The notes under the pieces were generated by a model. It was not told the DNA's origin. It made no database searches and was given only the letters and a program-made list of their open reading frames with translations. Below, in pieces: positions 26,035 to 37,409 of a DNA stretch of 64,000 bases. The stretch is taken from NCBI GenBank assembly GCA_907164885.2, contig OU015490.1, positions 214,751,885 to 214,815,884 on the forward strand. The letters run 5' to 3'. Source of the DNA: Dolomedes plantarius. Lineage: Eukaryota > Arthropoda > Arachnida > Araneae > Dolomedidae. The first letter of the stretch is position 1; each line of letters begins with the position of its first letter. A program made the position numbers and the translations under genes.

Positions 26035-26215
26035 TGTTATTGTTGTTGCTGATGCAATGTATCCGGAAGTGATCCAGACCATGTCCAAATAGGCTTTCAG
26101 GGATAAGGAGTGCGGTTCCCGTTTTCAATAGCACCACAAGCGTAGGAGTCCGATTTGGCTAAGTGTCCCCTACATTTTGACCGAGCATCACCAGGGGCGA
26201 CATCTAGGGTGAACG
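26035..26215 (-). mobile_element. Truncated SINE (tandem pair, left)
   Basis: The plus strand starts TTGTTATTGTTGTTGCTGATGC and contains a 'cggttcccgttttcaatagcacc' type body segment, then GACCGAGCATCACCAGGGG and GACATCTAGGG. The tRNA-like head is absent, and it abuts a second copy. Confidence 0.55.
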
Positions 26216-26400
26216 CGTTGTTGTTATTGTTGCTAATGCCCCGTGGACGGATTTCATTCCAAGTCCATATAAGCTCGAGGTCTAAGGGGTGCGGCTCTAG
26301 TTTATAACGGCACCATAAGGGTCAGAGTCCTATTTAGCCAGGTGCCACCACAATTTTGACCGAGCACCCCAAGGGGCAACATCTGGTGGGATCGCACCCT
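26216..26400 (-). mobile_element. Truncated SINE (tandem pair, right)
   Basis: A second body copy in the same orientation, starting TTGTTGTTATTGTTGCTAATGC and ending near GGGATCGCACCCTCTCCC. Shared motifs are TGCGGCTC, GCACCATAAGGGTC and GACCGAGCACCCCAAGGGG. Confidence 0.55.
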
Positions 26401-26849
26401 CTCCCACCGCATCAAATGAGTAAAACCAACAATGAAGCAAGTATTTATTGTAACTTAAAGCTAACATGTTCCTGATATATACATTCCACTTTGATTTAAT
26501 ATTTAGAAAAGAATAAAAAAAAGCTGAAATTCTATCAAGAGTGCCCAACATTCTAGCCTTATTCTGAAGGGTACCGTAAACGTAAAAAAGCTTGGGAATC
26601 CCTCTGTTACGCAATAAGTACCAAAATATATAAAGTTTTAAATAAATTTCCGCTTTGTGCTTTATAATCTGCCTCTATGTAAGAAATAAAATATTCAAAA
26701 ATATGTTTTTGCCAATCTGTGTGTGAAAAAACTAAAAAGAAATATTTCGTCCATTGGTTATTACCTAAATTAAAGAAATGCAATGTCAACTTATGAGAGA
26801 CAAAATGGTAGCGTTTCATAGATTAGGAAGGAATTCTGAAGTCTAATTT

Positions 26850-29830
26850 CCATTTCCTGAGCGGATAATTTTGTAAATGCTGGAAAATTTCGCGAAATGG
26901 TCGTTACAGTTATCACGAACAAATTATGCGATTATGACCTGAGTTTGGACGACACTACACCATTTCTCTACGGTTGGAAAAATGGCTGCTAATGGGAAAT
27001 TTAGGTGGGGGTTGATCTTGGCAGGGTGGGTAATGTAATGGTGCATGTCGAAGTTTAGTGATTTTGACCGGAGATCAGACACAACCCGATTTATCTGTGG
27101 TGGTAAAAATTCCTGCGGGCGTCAGACTGTACAGATTTTGTAGCATAATTGTCGCTATAGTTACAGACCAATAAATAAGAAGATTTAGATCAGAGAACGG
27201 ACGCTACATCGTCCCTCTCTGGTAAATGAAAAAATGGAAGTGTATTTAAAATTTGCAATATAAAGGACTTATAGATTTTATGATGGAGCATATCGTTCGA
27301 GAAAGAAAAAAAATATATTCAAAATTCCATATTTGGAATACATAGGTTTTGTTTTAAATGATAGAAAAAACTGACTAGATAGGTTTTTTTTTAAGTGATG
27401 TAAAAAACTGATAGAAAAAACGAGTTTTAATGTACTTAAACACTTTCATTTTTCGAACATCAAAATTTAAATCTAGTCGTTACATATTATCACAAAGATT
27501 CATTAAAGTAAGGATAAGAGAACTGTTAATTCTTTATGCGTCAATCAGAATTTCTATGACGCATATCTACGTCATTAAAATGGTGTGAAATTTCGTTGGG
27601 GTTGAAAATTGTGACAGGACGATCAATGTAAGGGCACATGGAGAAATGTAGGAATTTTGCCCTGAGATCAGATACAACACGGTTTCTCTAAAGTGGGAAA
27701 ATTTGCTTAGGGAGTGGAATTGTATAGATATTGTAGCACACGTTTCGTTATAGTGGAAAACCGAGGGATAAGAAATTTAGATCAGAGATCAAGTATCGTA
27801 TCTCCATCGTGAATGAAAAGTGTAAGTCTAATTAAAATTTGAAAATTAAATAACTTGCGTTTAATGACAGAGTGACTCATTCAGGAAAAGAAACCATTTA
27901 AATTTCCAATCTTGGGCAAGATGGGTTTTATTTTAAGTGATAGAAAAAATCTGATGAAAACAACGAGGTGTGTTGTAATAGCCTTTAGAATTTCATTATT
28001 TGAAAATTAAAACTTTTATCTAGCCTTTACATTGTATCAGAAAGATTCTTTCAGCATGCGTTACAGAATTGTTGATTCTTAGTGCTTCATTGATAATTTT
28101 TATTCCCTAAATCCACGTCATTAAAATGGTGTGAAATTTCATTGGGGTTGCAAATTGTGACAGGATGATCAATGTAATGGCTAATGGAGATATGTAGGGA
28201 TTTTGCCCGGAGATCAGAGATAACAGAGTTTTCTAAAGTGGAAAAATTTGCTTAGGGAGTGAAATTGTATAGATATTGTAATATAATTGTCGTTATTGTA
28301 GCAAACCGAGAAATAAGAAGATTTTCACTCGATAACAGACACTACATCGTCTCTCTCCAATGAACAGTAAAATGGAAGGGGGCATAAAAAGCCGCTACGA
28401 AAATTTTTCCAATTAAAGGTTGAAAAATGTTTTTTTGTTTCTTTAAACTAATAACAGATGGCAGTACTAACCATTTTTCTGCGCATTTAACTGGAATACA
28501 TTCAATGCAAGTGAAATAATTCTAAATTTAGGCTCTTGCACTGTGAAAACGGTGCCCTTAAAAGGGTTAAAGGTAAATATTTTCAAAAGAAATTTTCATT
28601 AGATCTATGTTCACCAGTTTAAATTCCCGGCATTAGATTTTCACTAGAGGGCAGACACCCCATCGTCACTCACTGGTAAATAAGAAAATGTAAGTCCAAT
28701 TTAAATTTATGATTTAAGTGACTTAATGGACTAATAATAGAGCACATCAGTCACGAAAGAAAAAAATTTAAAATTTCATTCTTGGACTAACCATGTTTTA
28801 TCTAAGGTGATATAAAAATTTATAGAAAACAAGTTGGTGTGTTGCAGTTGTCCTATTAGTATTTGAATTTTTAAATTTAGATCTACTCTTTCATTGTACC
28901 GCGGTTGAGCATTAAAATAAGTGTAAGATAATTGTTAATTCTTAGTTCTTCATTAAGAATTTTTATGATGCAAATCTGCTTCATTAAAGGCAAAGATGTT
29001 CACCGGAGAGTTTCACCAGATCACGTCATTAAAGATTTTCGACAAAAAACAGACACCACACCATCGATCAATTGTGCATGATAAAAAGTAATTCTAATAA
29101 AAATTACCCTTAAAATGATCTATAGGTCTAATGATACACATCTTTAATGAATTATAGGTCTAATGAATTGTTGATTCTTAGTTCTTATTTAAGAATTGTT
29201 TTGATGTAAACCTGCGTTAATAAAGGGAAAGTTTTCAGTAGATAGTATTCCCGCCATTAAATATTTTCACCAGAGAACAGACGCCACACCATCTCTTACT
29301 GGCGAATGAGAAAATGTAAGTCTAAGGAAAATTGCATTTTTAATGACAATAAATCTAATGATAGAGACCTTTACTGACTTATAGGCCAGATGAATTTTTT
29401 TTATTCTTTGTGCTTCATTAAGAATTTTATGATGAAAACTGCGTCATTAAATGTTAAAATTTTCACCTGAAAACGGACACCATACCGTCTCTCACTGTTA
29501 AAGGAGAAAATGTAAGTGCCATTAAGAATTGCATTTTTAATGATTTATAGGCGTGAGGATACAGCGTATCAGTCTTGTTAGAAAAATATTTAAAATTTCA
29601 TACTGGGGCTTGACAGATTTTATTTTAAATGAGGAAAATAAATGATAAATACAAAGTGGTGTGTTGAAGTCATCGTTATAACTTTCAGTATTCGAATATT
29701 AAAATTTTGATCCTTGTCTATTTATTGTATCACAAAGATTCATTGAAGTAAGTGCAAGAGAATTGTTAATTCTTAGTGCTTCATTAAGAATTTTTATGAT
29801 GCAAATCCTCGCCATTAAAGGTATTGTGTA
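26850..29830 (+). repeat. Degenerate ~0.55-kb tandem repeat array
   Basis: Successive diverged units share ordered landmarks. AATTGTGACAGGA.GATCAATGTAA occurs at about 27,610 and 28,153, with a diverged form near 27,018. A 'CATCGTC.CTC.CTGGTAAATGA.AAAATG.AAGT' block occurs near 27,213, 27,800, 28,350, 28,658, 29,060, 29,287 and 29,482. 'AATTCTTAGTGCTTCATTAAGAATTTTTATGATG' variants also recur. Spacing is 545-590 bp in the first half and 190-400 bp in the second, where units are internally deleted. No coding sequence is conserved. Confidence 0.75.
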
Positions 29831-30356
29831 ATTGATCTTCGCAACAGAAGCCGTTTTAATTAGCGACTGTTGTTCCGTAAAGATTCCCTCGAAACATCTA
29901 CCGTGAATTCGTGAGAAAAAATGTGAAGAGTGTAAGCAAAGATGCTTCAATGGATGCTTACTGAAGCGGTTGATCGATGTCAACGTTGATTACAGCATGA
30001 TTTAATATTACTAACTTTTCTTACTTACTAATAAACAACAGATTAATTTTACGTATAACCTTATCCGAGCGAAGTAATTTAGGAGGGTTGATAACGGAAG
30101 AACTGTTATAACAAATATGTGCATCAAAACTTGTAGTCAGAAAAATTTCTTTTCTTCAGTAATAGGTTCTTGACGCATAAATATTTATAGATTATGGATA
30201 AAGACATATGTAGAAAAACGAAATTAATATGATATTGAATAAATTTTGGCTGAGCATTTTCATGTTTAAACCTGAAAAAATGGATTTATAGTTTATGTAG
30301 GAAATTACCAGTGATAGAGTCCTTTAAATCCAAACGAACGATTTTTATAATAAATA
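29831..30356. other. AT-rich sequence, no gene seen
   Basis: Unique-looking sequence between the tandem array and the foldback element. Nothing supported. Confidence 0.45.
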
Positions 30357-30358
30357 TA

Positions 30359-31109
30359 CAAGGTTCCTACCTATATCCGTTACACCCCCCTTAACTTCTA
30401 AACGGTGACAGCTTAGGCCATAACGTTAGTGCCTAGGTATAGTAAAAATGCTATGCGCTACTCGATGAGACAACTTCCAACGTCATCTATCGATAAATTT
30501 TGGAATTAGTGTTTTTATCTCAAAAACGGTACGAGATACCGGAAAAAAGTCAATTACAAAGTTGTTCAGCATCAATCATTTAGTAAGAAGAGACACCTTG
30601 TACACATTAATACTAAAAAAAGAATGTGAAAAATGAACATTTGCTTGGCCGTGATTTTCAACACATGAAACGCGAGCGAAGCTCGAAAAGACCACGAAAA
30701 AGCTCGAAAGTGTATAGTGGCTAATGGCGAGCATTTTCAGCAACATAAATAAATTATCCTGAAGATACGGAAGTGTCTCAATTTCTTTCTTCCACTCTTT
30801 ATGACGACAATCTTTGAAATCGTGACCAAACAAATGTTCATTTTCTATAATTTGTTTTAAGTATTAATGTGAAGGTGTCTCTTCTTACTAATTCGATGAT
30901 GCTGAACAAATTTGTAATTGGCTTTTTCCCCGCATCTCGTACAGGTTTTGAAATAAAAAATCTAATTCCAAAATTTGTCGATAGATGGCGTTGTAAGTTG
31001 TGTCGTCGAGTAACGCACAGCCTTTTTTCTTCATCGACAAAAACTTTATAGCCTAAGCTGTTACCGTTAAAAAGTTAAGGGGGTGTAACGGAGATAGGTG
31101 GGAATCCTG
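30359..31109. mobile_element. 751-bp foldback element with ~305-bp inverted arms
   Basis: The left arm (30,359 to about 30,665) and right arm (about 30,805-31,109) are inverted copies at roughly 80-85% identity. Ends read CAAGGTTCCTACCTAT and, on the other strand, CAGGATTCCCACCTAT. TCCGTTACACCCCC is shared just inside. TA flanks both ends (30,357-30,358 and 31,110-31,111). The central ~140 bp contains AGCGAAGCTCGAAAAG but no transposase, so this is a non-autonomous long-TIR (foldback-type) element. Confidence 0.8.
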
Positions 31110-31407
31110 TATTTTATCGCAAATGGTGATACAAAATGCATATTTTTTTTATTTCCTTACACTTTTATTTTCTTTATCGGCTATCTATTGCCTCAAAGTC
31201 GATAAGAAATGAGGAATCTTTGCCCAAATGTCCTGGGTACGCTCGGCACTCTGGGATTGTGGGCTGAATGATGGTACTTCATCAGTCATCTCTAAAATTT
31301 AGAGAAGCTACACATTTGGAATTCTTATTAGCTATGCTTTGATATGGAGACTATAACAAGGGTGAATCCTAGGTCAAACGCTGTTCTGTACGCTGGAGGT
31401 GTATGTT

Positions 31408-32392
31408 TTTGACATACAGAAGGTTCTTGTGCTAGACAGTTGGAAAGTATGATAAAGGATAGTTGTGAAACATACATTATTTTCATTGGAAAAAAAAAAG
31501 AATCATTATAATCATTATTGTTAAAACATAATAAAGCGATAATGTAAGAAAAAAAATGCTTTTAGATCTGAGACTGAAGGTACATGTCCTGGACAACTGG
31601 AAAGAAAAATAAAGGTTATTTGGGAAACATACGCCATATTCATGACGGAAAAAGGAATCATTATGGTTAAAACATACGAAATAACGTGCAATAATATAAA
31701 TAAAAAAAATGCTTCGAGATCCGAGACTGATAGTACATGTGCTGAACCACTGAATAAAATTATAGAGGATAGTTGTGTAACATACATTACATTCATGGTG
31801 GGAAAAAGAATCATTGTTGGGAAAACATATGAAATAGCAAGCAATAATGTAAAAAAAATATATACTTTTGAATTCGAGACCAAAAGTACATGTGCTGCAT
31901 TATTGGGAAGAACTATAAAGGATAGTGTTGGAACATACACATATTCATGGTGGAAAACGGAACCATTGTTAGAAAAACATAAGAAGAAACATGCAGTAGT
32001 GTAAAGAAATACGCTTTGAGATCCGACACTGAAAGTACATGTGCTGTACCTTTGAAAAGAACTGTAAAGGATAGTGGTGCAACATAAGTTATATTCATGA
32101 GGGAAAAAAAGAACAAATGTTGGAAAATATAAGAAATGACAATTATAGGTTCTATTCATAGTGGAAAAAATAACTAATGTAAGAAAAATATATTAAATAA
32201 CAATCGATAATGGAAAAAAACGGTATCAAAATCCGATACTGAAAGTACGTGTGCTGAACCATTGACAATAATTATAAAGGAAAATTATGAAACATGAGTT
32301 ATATTATATTCATGGTGGAAAAATTAATCAATGTTGGTAAAACATATGAAATAACACTCAACAATATAGAGAAAAAAATCTTTCAGATCTGA
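31408..32392. repeat. ~154-bp tandem satellite, about six units
   Basis: The landmark AGTACATGTGCTG (or a close variant) occurs near 31,421, 31,579, 31,733, 31,886, 32,035 and 32,247. The first four spacings are 149-158 bp, and the last is 212 bp because of a partial internal duplication. Each unit also carries ATTCATGGTGGAAAA and AAACATATGAAATAAC variants. Because the unit is close to a multiple of three, long open frames run through it on both strands (for example 31,521-32,159 minus, 212 codons). Those frames repeat a hydrophobic ~51-residue pattern and are probably incidental. Confidence 0.85.
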
Positions 32393-32465
32393 TTCCCTTT
32401 TCTCCAACATTATAGGAAAATATCAGTGACCTCCTTAAAAAGCACGTCCTCATATTCTCGATATA

Positions 32466-33607
32466 CACTCATGGACAAAAAAATTAGCGCACCAAGAAGG
32501 AGCCGTCAAAATGAAAAGAAATTTTACATACGTAATGACTACTTTGATATAAGTAAATGATAAGAAAATCAAAGAAAAAGGATAATTTATTTCAGAGAAA
32601 AAGGCAAAAGAACGGAGGAGTTAATACTACGGCCGAACATTGTCTTGTTGAAAAATGTCTCCTGGGAGCCGTTGCATGAGTGGCAACACATGTGGTTGCA
32701 GGATTTCATGAACATACCGCTGGGCTGTCATGGTGCCACGGAACAATACTAGGGGTGACCGTGTATTGTAGGCAATGGCACCCCATACCATCACACCAGC
32801 TGTGAGAGCGATATGTTGCTGTACAGTAAAGGCAGGATTGAAGCGTTCACCACGGGCTCTCCACACACGAACAGGATTGTCATCACTGCCGAGATTGAAT
32901 CTGGATTTGTCGCTAAAGACGACCTGGTTCCATTCCGCTGCAGTCCAGTTTCCTCGTGCGCGGCAAAACTCCAAACGGAGGCGTCGATGGGTGGGCGTCG
33001 ATGGGTGGGCGTCAAGGGCAGCACGCGTAATGGGCACCGCGATACCAACTACCGAGAAGACACAGAGGTCCCTAGTGAAGGTGCTACCGGTGCCTGGATG
33101 GCGGCCGATGAAGCAGTTGGCTGTACGCGTGCATTTCTTACGATGTGGCGGTCTTCTGGACGACTGGTCTGCCGAGGGCGTCCTGAGCTTGGTCTTCATG
33201 TACATGACATCTCTTGGGTCCACTGGTCCCAACACCTCCTCACAACACAATAAGAGCGGCCTAATAGACGAGCTACTCGCCTAGCTGACCACCCAGCTTC
33301 CATCATACCGACGATTCTCCCCCTCTCAAACTGCGACATCTGCTTATATTGTCTTCGAACACGGCGTAATGGCATGTCTATCTCAGCTCTTCCTTTGTAA
33401 ATGATTCAGCACACTCAAACAAGCTTTGGTTACCTGTTTTATACTCCACAGAGTACGATGTTCAACCCCCTCTACCGGCTATACGTAATGTGCAATCACG
33501 CTGCATTTCTAATCATTTGCATATCTCCCCGACATGTACCTTCATTGCAAGTTTCGTTACGATCCCGCAATTATTTCTTGGTTCGCTAATTTTTTTGTCC
33601 ATGAGTG
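32466..33607 (-). mobile_element. Tc1-like DNA transposon, copy 2 (internally deleted)
   Basis: Same termini as the element at 4.84 kb (CACTCATGGACAAAAAAA at both ends) with TA at 32,464-32,465 and 33,608-33,609. It is 1,142 bp long versus 1,409 bp. About 267 bp are missing between the FQQDN codons and a point just before the transposase stop. The orientation is opposite to copy 1. A 14-bp tandem duplication (GATGGGTGGGCGTC twice, near 32,985-33,012) also distinguishes it. Confidence 0.92.
32627..33375 (-). pseudogene. Tc1-like transposase, C-terminus deleted
   Basis: The start codon lies at 33,373-33,375 on the minus strand, and the HTH half is in a different frame from the catalytic half. 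The catalytic frame (32,627-33,250) retains VFSDKSRFNL with the first aspartate and FQQDN with the second. It then ends because the internal deletion removes the region with the catalytic glutamate. The protein could not catalyse transposition, but the intact ends mean the element could in principle be moved by a relative. Confidence 0.9.
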
Positions 33608-33609
33608 TA

Positions 33610-34676
33610 TTTCAATTATCCGATGTTTTAATTCTTGTTACAGATTTGGAAATAAAAATATGGATCCTAGTTACTGTATGAGAAATTCTAATTTATTGTG
33701 GAATTCGATTCTTAAAAGCGAGTTACGTGCTTCTTCACAAAACATCAGATTTCTGGAGAATGCATCTTTTGTCGAGAACGTCTCTATCAAGGAATGTGAC
33801 AATTTTTTTCAAGCGCTGTTGTTTAGGATGCATACAGAAAAGCAAAAATTTAATTTAAAATGAAACATGATCTCGGAGTGATAAGTTAGGAGTAATCTTT
33901 ATCCATACACCACATTAATAATTTATGCTTAAGTAGAGAACTTCAAAGAGCAAAAAAATGTTGAAATGAATTTATTATATTTATAATGTAACTTAATGGA
34001 CGATGAAACAAATTTTTAAATTTCGTGAGATTTAAGAGCATAAGATAATTTTTTTTTTAATTTATCGTACATACAGGTTAGAAAACACAACAAAAATACT
34101 TAATAACAGCGAAAATATTTTCTTGAAAATTTCTTGTTGTTCATCATTATTAACAGGGTAGTGGAATTTTTTTTACGTCTTTAATGATGAAAACTTATTC
34201 AAAGATTACGTTTAATGCATCTAATAAATTATTTAAAAGAATACAGCCGCAAAGATTTACATCTAAAACTTTATAATTTTTTTCTCATATGAAAAAAATT
34301 CAAAAGTGCATATTTTTATACTTTTATTTCAAAGAACCATTTAAGCAGCAAAAAGTATGTTTTTGCGGTTTAGAATAAATTATAAAAAAATCCGAAATAA
34401 AAGAGTAAAGCGTACTTTCGAGAAGAAAAAACTTTTCAATCAATCCTTTATAGTCATTAAATGGAATTACAAAAATTGTTTACCTTTCCAGAATCATGCA
34501 TAATTTCCAAAACATACCACCAGAATAAAATAAATAAGCTTAATTATACACTGATCACCATATACACATTTAAATTGAAAATTAGCTTTGGCAATAACGA
34601 TTGCTAAATATAAATAAGTATTAAATATGTTATTGGATTTTTACCAGTTTCCCCTTATAAAGTGTGAAATCCAGGA

Positions 34677-34680
<4 letters not shown>
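33610..34680. other. AT-rich sequence, no gene seen
   Basis: No supported feature. The short frames after the Tc1 end are not recognised. Confidence 0.5.

Positions 34681-34726
<46 letters not shown>
34681..34726. repeat. (AT)n(GT)n microsatellite
   Basis: About 34 bp of AT dinucleotides followed by about 12 bp of GT dinucleotides. Confidence 0.95.
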
Positions 34727-35163
34727 AAGTAAGTGTAAGTGAAATTAGTTTAGGTTTAAAATTTAATTTCAGAAAAATGTCCACTGTATTATATTTCAGG
34801 CAGATAAATACAACTTCCGGAAGATTTTTTTATTATTAATGAATAGTATACTTACTACAAACCTTCGAATTTCAATATACTATGATGCAGATAGCAAATA
34901 TCACAAACAATCGCCTAGGACTATAGAGCAGTTCAACTAGACTTCAGATCAGATACAATACACAAATGCACAATAGCAGTCCTCGCAGTTCACATAGAGC
35001 AGCAGAGAACTAACAGAGCAATAAATAAATCTGTTGTTGCTGCTAAGCCCCCTGGTCTACAAAAGGCTAGACCAGGTACATGAGTCTCTGTCATATGAGA
35101 AAATGAGTAGCAGCAGCATCCTGATCCTCAGGAAGCATGCTGACAGGGATTCTCAAACAGTCA

Positions 35164-35745
35164 CAGACTTTGTCAAGAAAGGTCACATAATATGAGCTCC
35201 TGATGTACAGCCATTTCTATTAGACTCTGGCGGAAAAAGGTTAGACTTTTATGGCCTTGGTTATTCAACTTTTACGACAACGGATTCGCAGGAGCAGCAT
35301 ACAAGGGACAAAGGGGAAAGAACTTGAGATAATTCCCAAAGCGCATACTGTTTGTATGGCCACTCAGTTAACGAATCATGGAAATCTAAATTGGTCTCGT
35401 ATCACTAAAGAGAAAGGCCAGACCAGGGCGCTTGGCCCAATACTAGTGGTGAGACAGACTTTGTCAAGAAAAGTCACATGAAATGTGTTCCTGATGTACG
35501 GACATTTATAATGGACTCTGCTAGAAAAAAGTTAGACTTTACGGCATTGGATATTCAATTTATACGGCAACGGATTCGCAGGCGCAGCCTACAAGGGACA
35601 AAGGTGAAAGAACTTGAGAAAATTCTCAAAGCGCATGCTATTTGTATGGCCACTCCGTTAACGAGTCAGAGAAATCCGAATTGGTGTCGGACCAATAAAG
35701 ATCAAGACTAGACCAGGGCGCTTGACCGGATACCAGTGATGAGCC
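35164..35745 (+). repeat. 291-bp tandem duplication with remnant coding-like pattern
   Basis: Two direct copies (35,164-35,454 and 35,455 to about 35,745) start CAGACTTTGTCAAGAAA and end near CCAGTG(A)TGAG. They are about 85% identical, with similarity spread evenly. Both copies can be read as a TRDKGERT- and GHSVNES-containing peptide in one frame, interrupted by stops, but I do not recognise the source. Upstream, 35,030-35,100 carries a GTTGTTGCTGCTAAGCCCC segment resembling a SINE tail. Confidence 0.75.
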
Positions 35746-36195
35746 AGAGGTTCTCTCCAAAAACTGTAAAAAGTGGTTTTAAAAACCGGATTGTAGCTTC
35801 GATGCTGTAAGAACAACACACAAAGGCGAACAGCCCATCATTTGCTAGAATGTTGGACTTATCGTTACCAAACAAACCAACATGTAAATCTAAACTTAAA
35901 ATTCTAAAACTATAACAATAAATGAAAACTTAAGCAGCCGAATCGAATATCCCCATATATACCCTTATCGACATTCGAGGTTTTTTGAGATATACAAATA
36001 ATCAGAACTGGATTACCACTTCACATAGGGGGAAAATATTGGCTCTCCGGACACCAAAGATGTCTCGAAATTTATTACAAAGATCGGCAACAGTAAATAA
36101 ACAGTATTTAACACAAAACAAACAAAAATTAAGGAAGCACAAAAAATGAAAATATTTTGACAAGGAATCTTCAAGTAGATGAGCTACGCAGATGA

Positions 36196-36272
36196 ACTGG
36201 CATAGTGGTTTCGCTAGTATTCCTGCTAATCGAAAAAATACAGGTTCAATACCCGATTTTGCGAGCTGTACT
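36196..36272 (+). mobile_element. tRNA-like SINE head (fragment)
   Basis: ACTGGCATAGTGGTTTCG (A-box-like) and GGTTCAATACCC (B-box-like) lie about 35 bp apart. It does not fold as a complete tRNA by eye and has no clear body or tail, so a SINE fragment is more likely than a tRNA gene. Confidence 0.45.
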
Positions 36273-36279
36273 GAACCCG

Positions 36280-37215
36280 ACAGTATTTAACGCAAAATAA
36301 ACATAAATTAAGGAAAAAACAAGGAATATTGACAAATATTTACAGCCATTTACAATAATGTAAGTATTCCAAGTTGTATTTAAGTGTAAAACTCTTTTTC
36401 ACTTGTACTCTGCAATGTAGGATTTTCACGAAAATTTCATCAATCATATTTTTATTCAAAATAAAGAATTTAAATGATAAACTTAATACATACGAGCAAA
36501 TATGTTCGAGTACCATCAATATTTTTGTTCGTTCTACAATCACATTTATTTTCAGTCAGCCATCAAACCAATTTCTTACATAGATTTTCCCACATTCTAG
36601 AGCATGATTTAAAATATTACTTCAAAATTGAATTCATCTTTGAGAATTTCCTACGTATTTTCATAGCAAAGAAAACAATGATTTCTTTTCACGTTTTACG
36701 GATTACTTCTTTTATATTAAGTTTAAATTCTTTCTTTCATGAAGGATGAACGTGCGCTTAGAAAAAAATAATCATTGGCGAAATCTCTTTCATAACAAAC
36801 TGCTTTAAAGCTTGAAATTGTTCAAATACTAGCAGGGATTATTTTCAAAATAAAGGAAATAATCATATTTTACAACGTAAAATTTTTGTACGAAATACTG
36901 CAAATGATCTGAAATTATATTTACGTTTCGATTCAAAAGAAAAAGAAAATGAGAAAAAAATCAGTATTGTAATGTTATTGGTTACAATTAAAGAAAGAGG
37001 AATTTCATTTCAGCCTGTTTGCTTTAATATTGTTACATTTAATACAAAGAATATGAATTGTCTTTGGATACTGAAGCTGCATTTAGGTGGTAAAATATTT
37101 TCAAAAATTATCTTTCACATTTAAACAATTTTCCCGTATGAAAAATATTGAATGTTCATTATTGGATCAGTCAAGATAGAGAATGTGATACGTACCTGTG
37201 AAAATAAAATATCAC

Positions 37216-37218
<3 letters not shown>
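36280..37218. other. AT-rich sequence, no gene seen
   Basis: Nothing supported. Confidence 0.5.

Positions 37219-37308
<90 letters not shown>
37219..37308. repeat. (TA)n(TG)n microsatellite
   Basis: About 60 bp of TA dinucleotides followed by about 28 bp of TG dinucleotides. A hAT-like end follows immediately. Confidence 0.95.
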
Positions 37309-37311
<3 letters not shown>

Positions 37312-37319
37312 AGGTAGGG

Positions 37320-37407
37320 CAGGGGTTCCCAACGTTTTTCCTACGTGTACGCCTTTTAAAAGAATGATTTTCTTTATAGACCCCCGACTAGCTAGACATT
37401 TGAAACT
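37320..37407 (+). mobile_element. hAT-like element end (fragment)
   Basis: Begins CAGGGGTTCCCAACGTTTTT and continues with GTACGCC and TATAGACCCCCGACTAG, a pattern typical of hAT MITE ends. It is related to the remnant at 490-615. No opposite end is found nearby. Confidence 0.5.
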
Positions 37408-37409
37408 AT

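Noticed and set aside
31521..32159. 212-codon minus-strand ORF as a gene
   Set aside because: It runs through a ~154-bp satellite whose period happens to be near a multiple of three; the product is a simple hydrophobic repeat.
36196..36272. Possible tRNA gene
   Set aside because: A and B boxes are present, but the cloverleaf arms do not pair properly; a SINE head is more likely. The same applies to the heads at 13.8, 16.0 and 40.5 kb.
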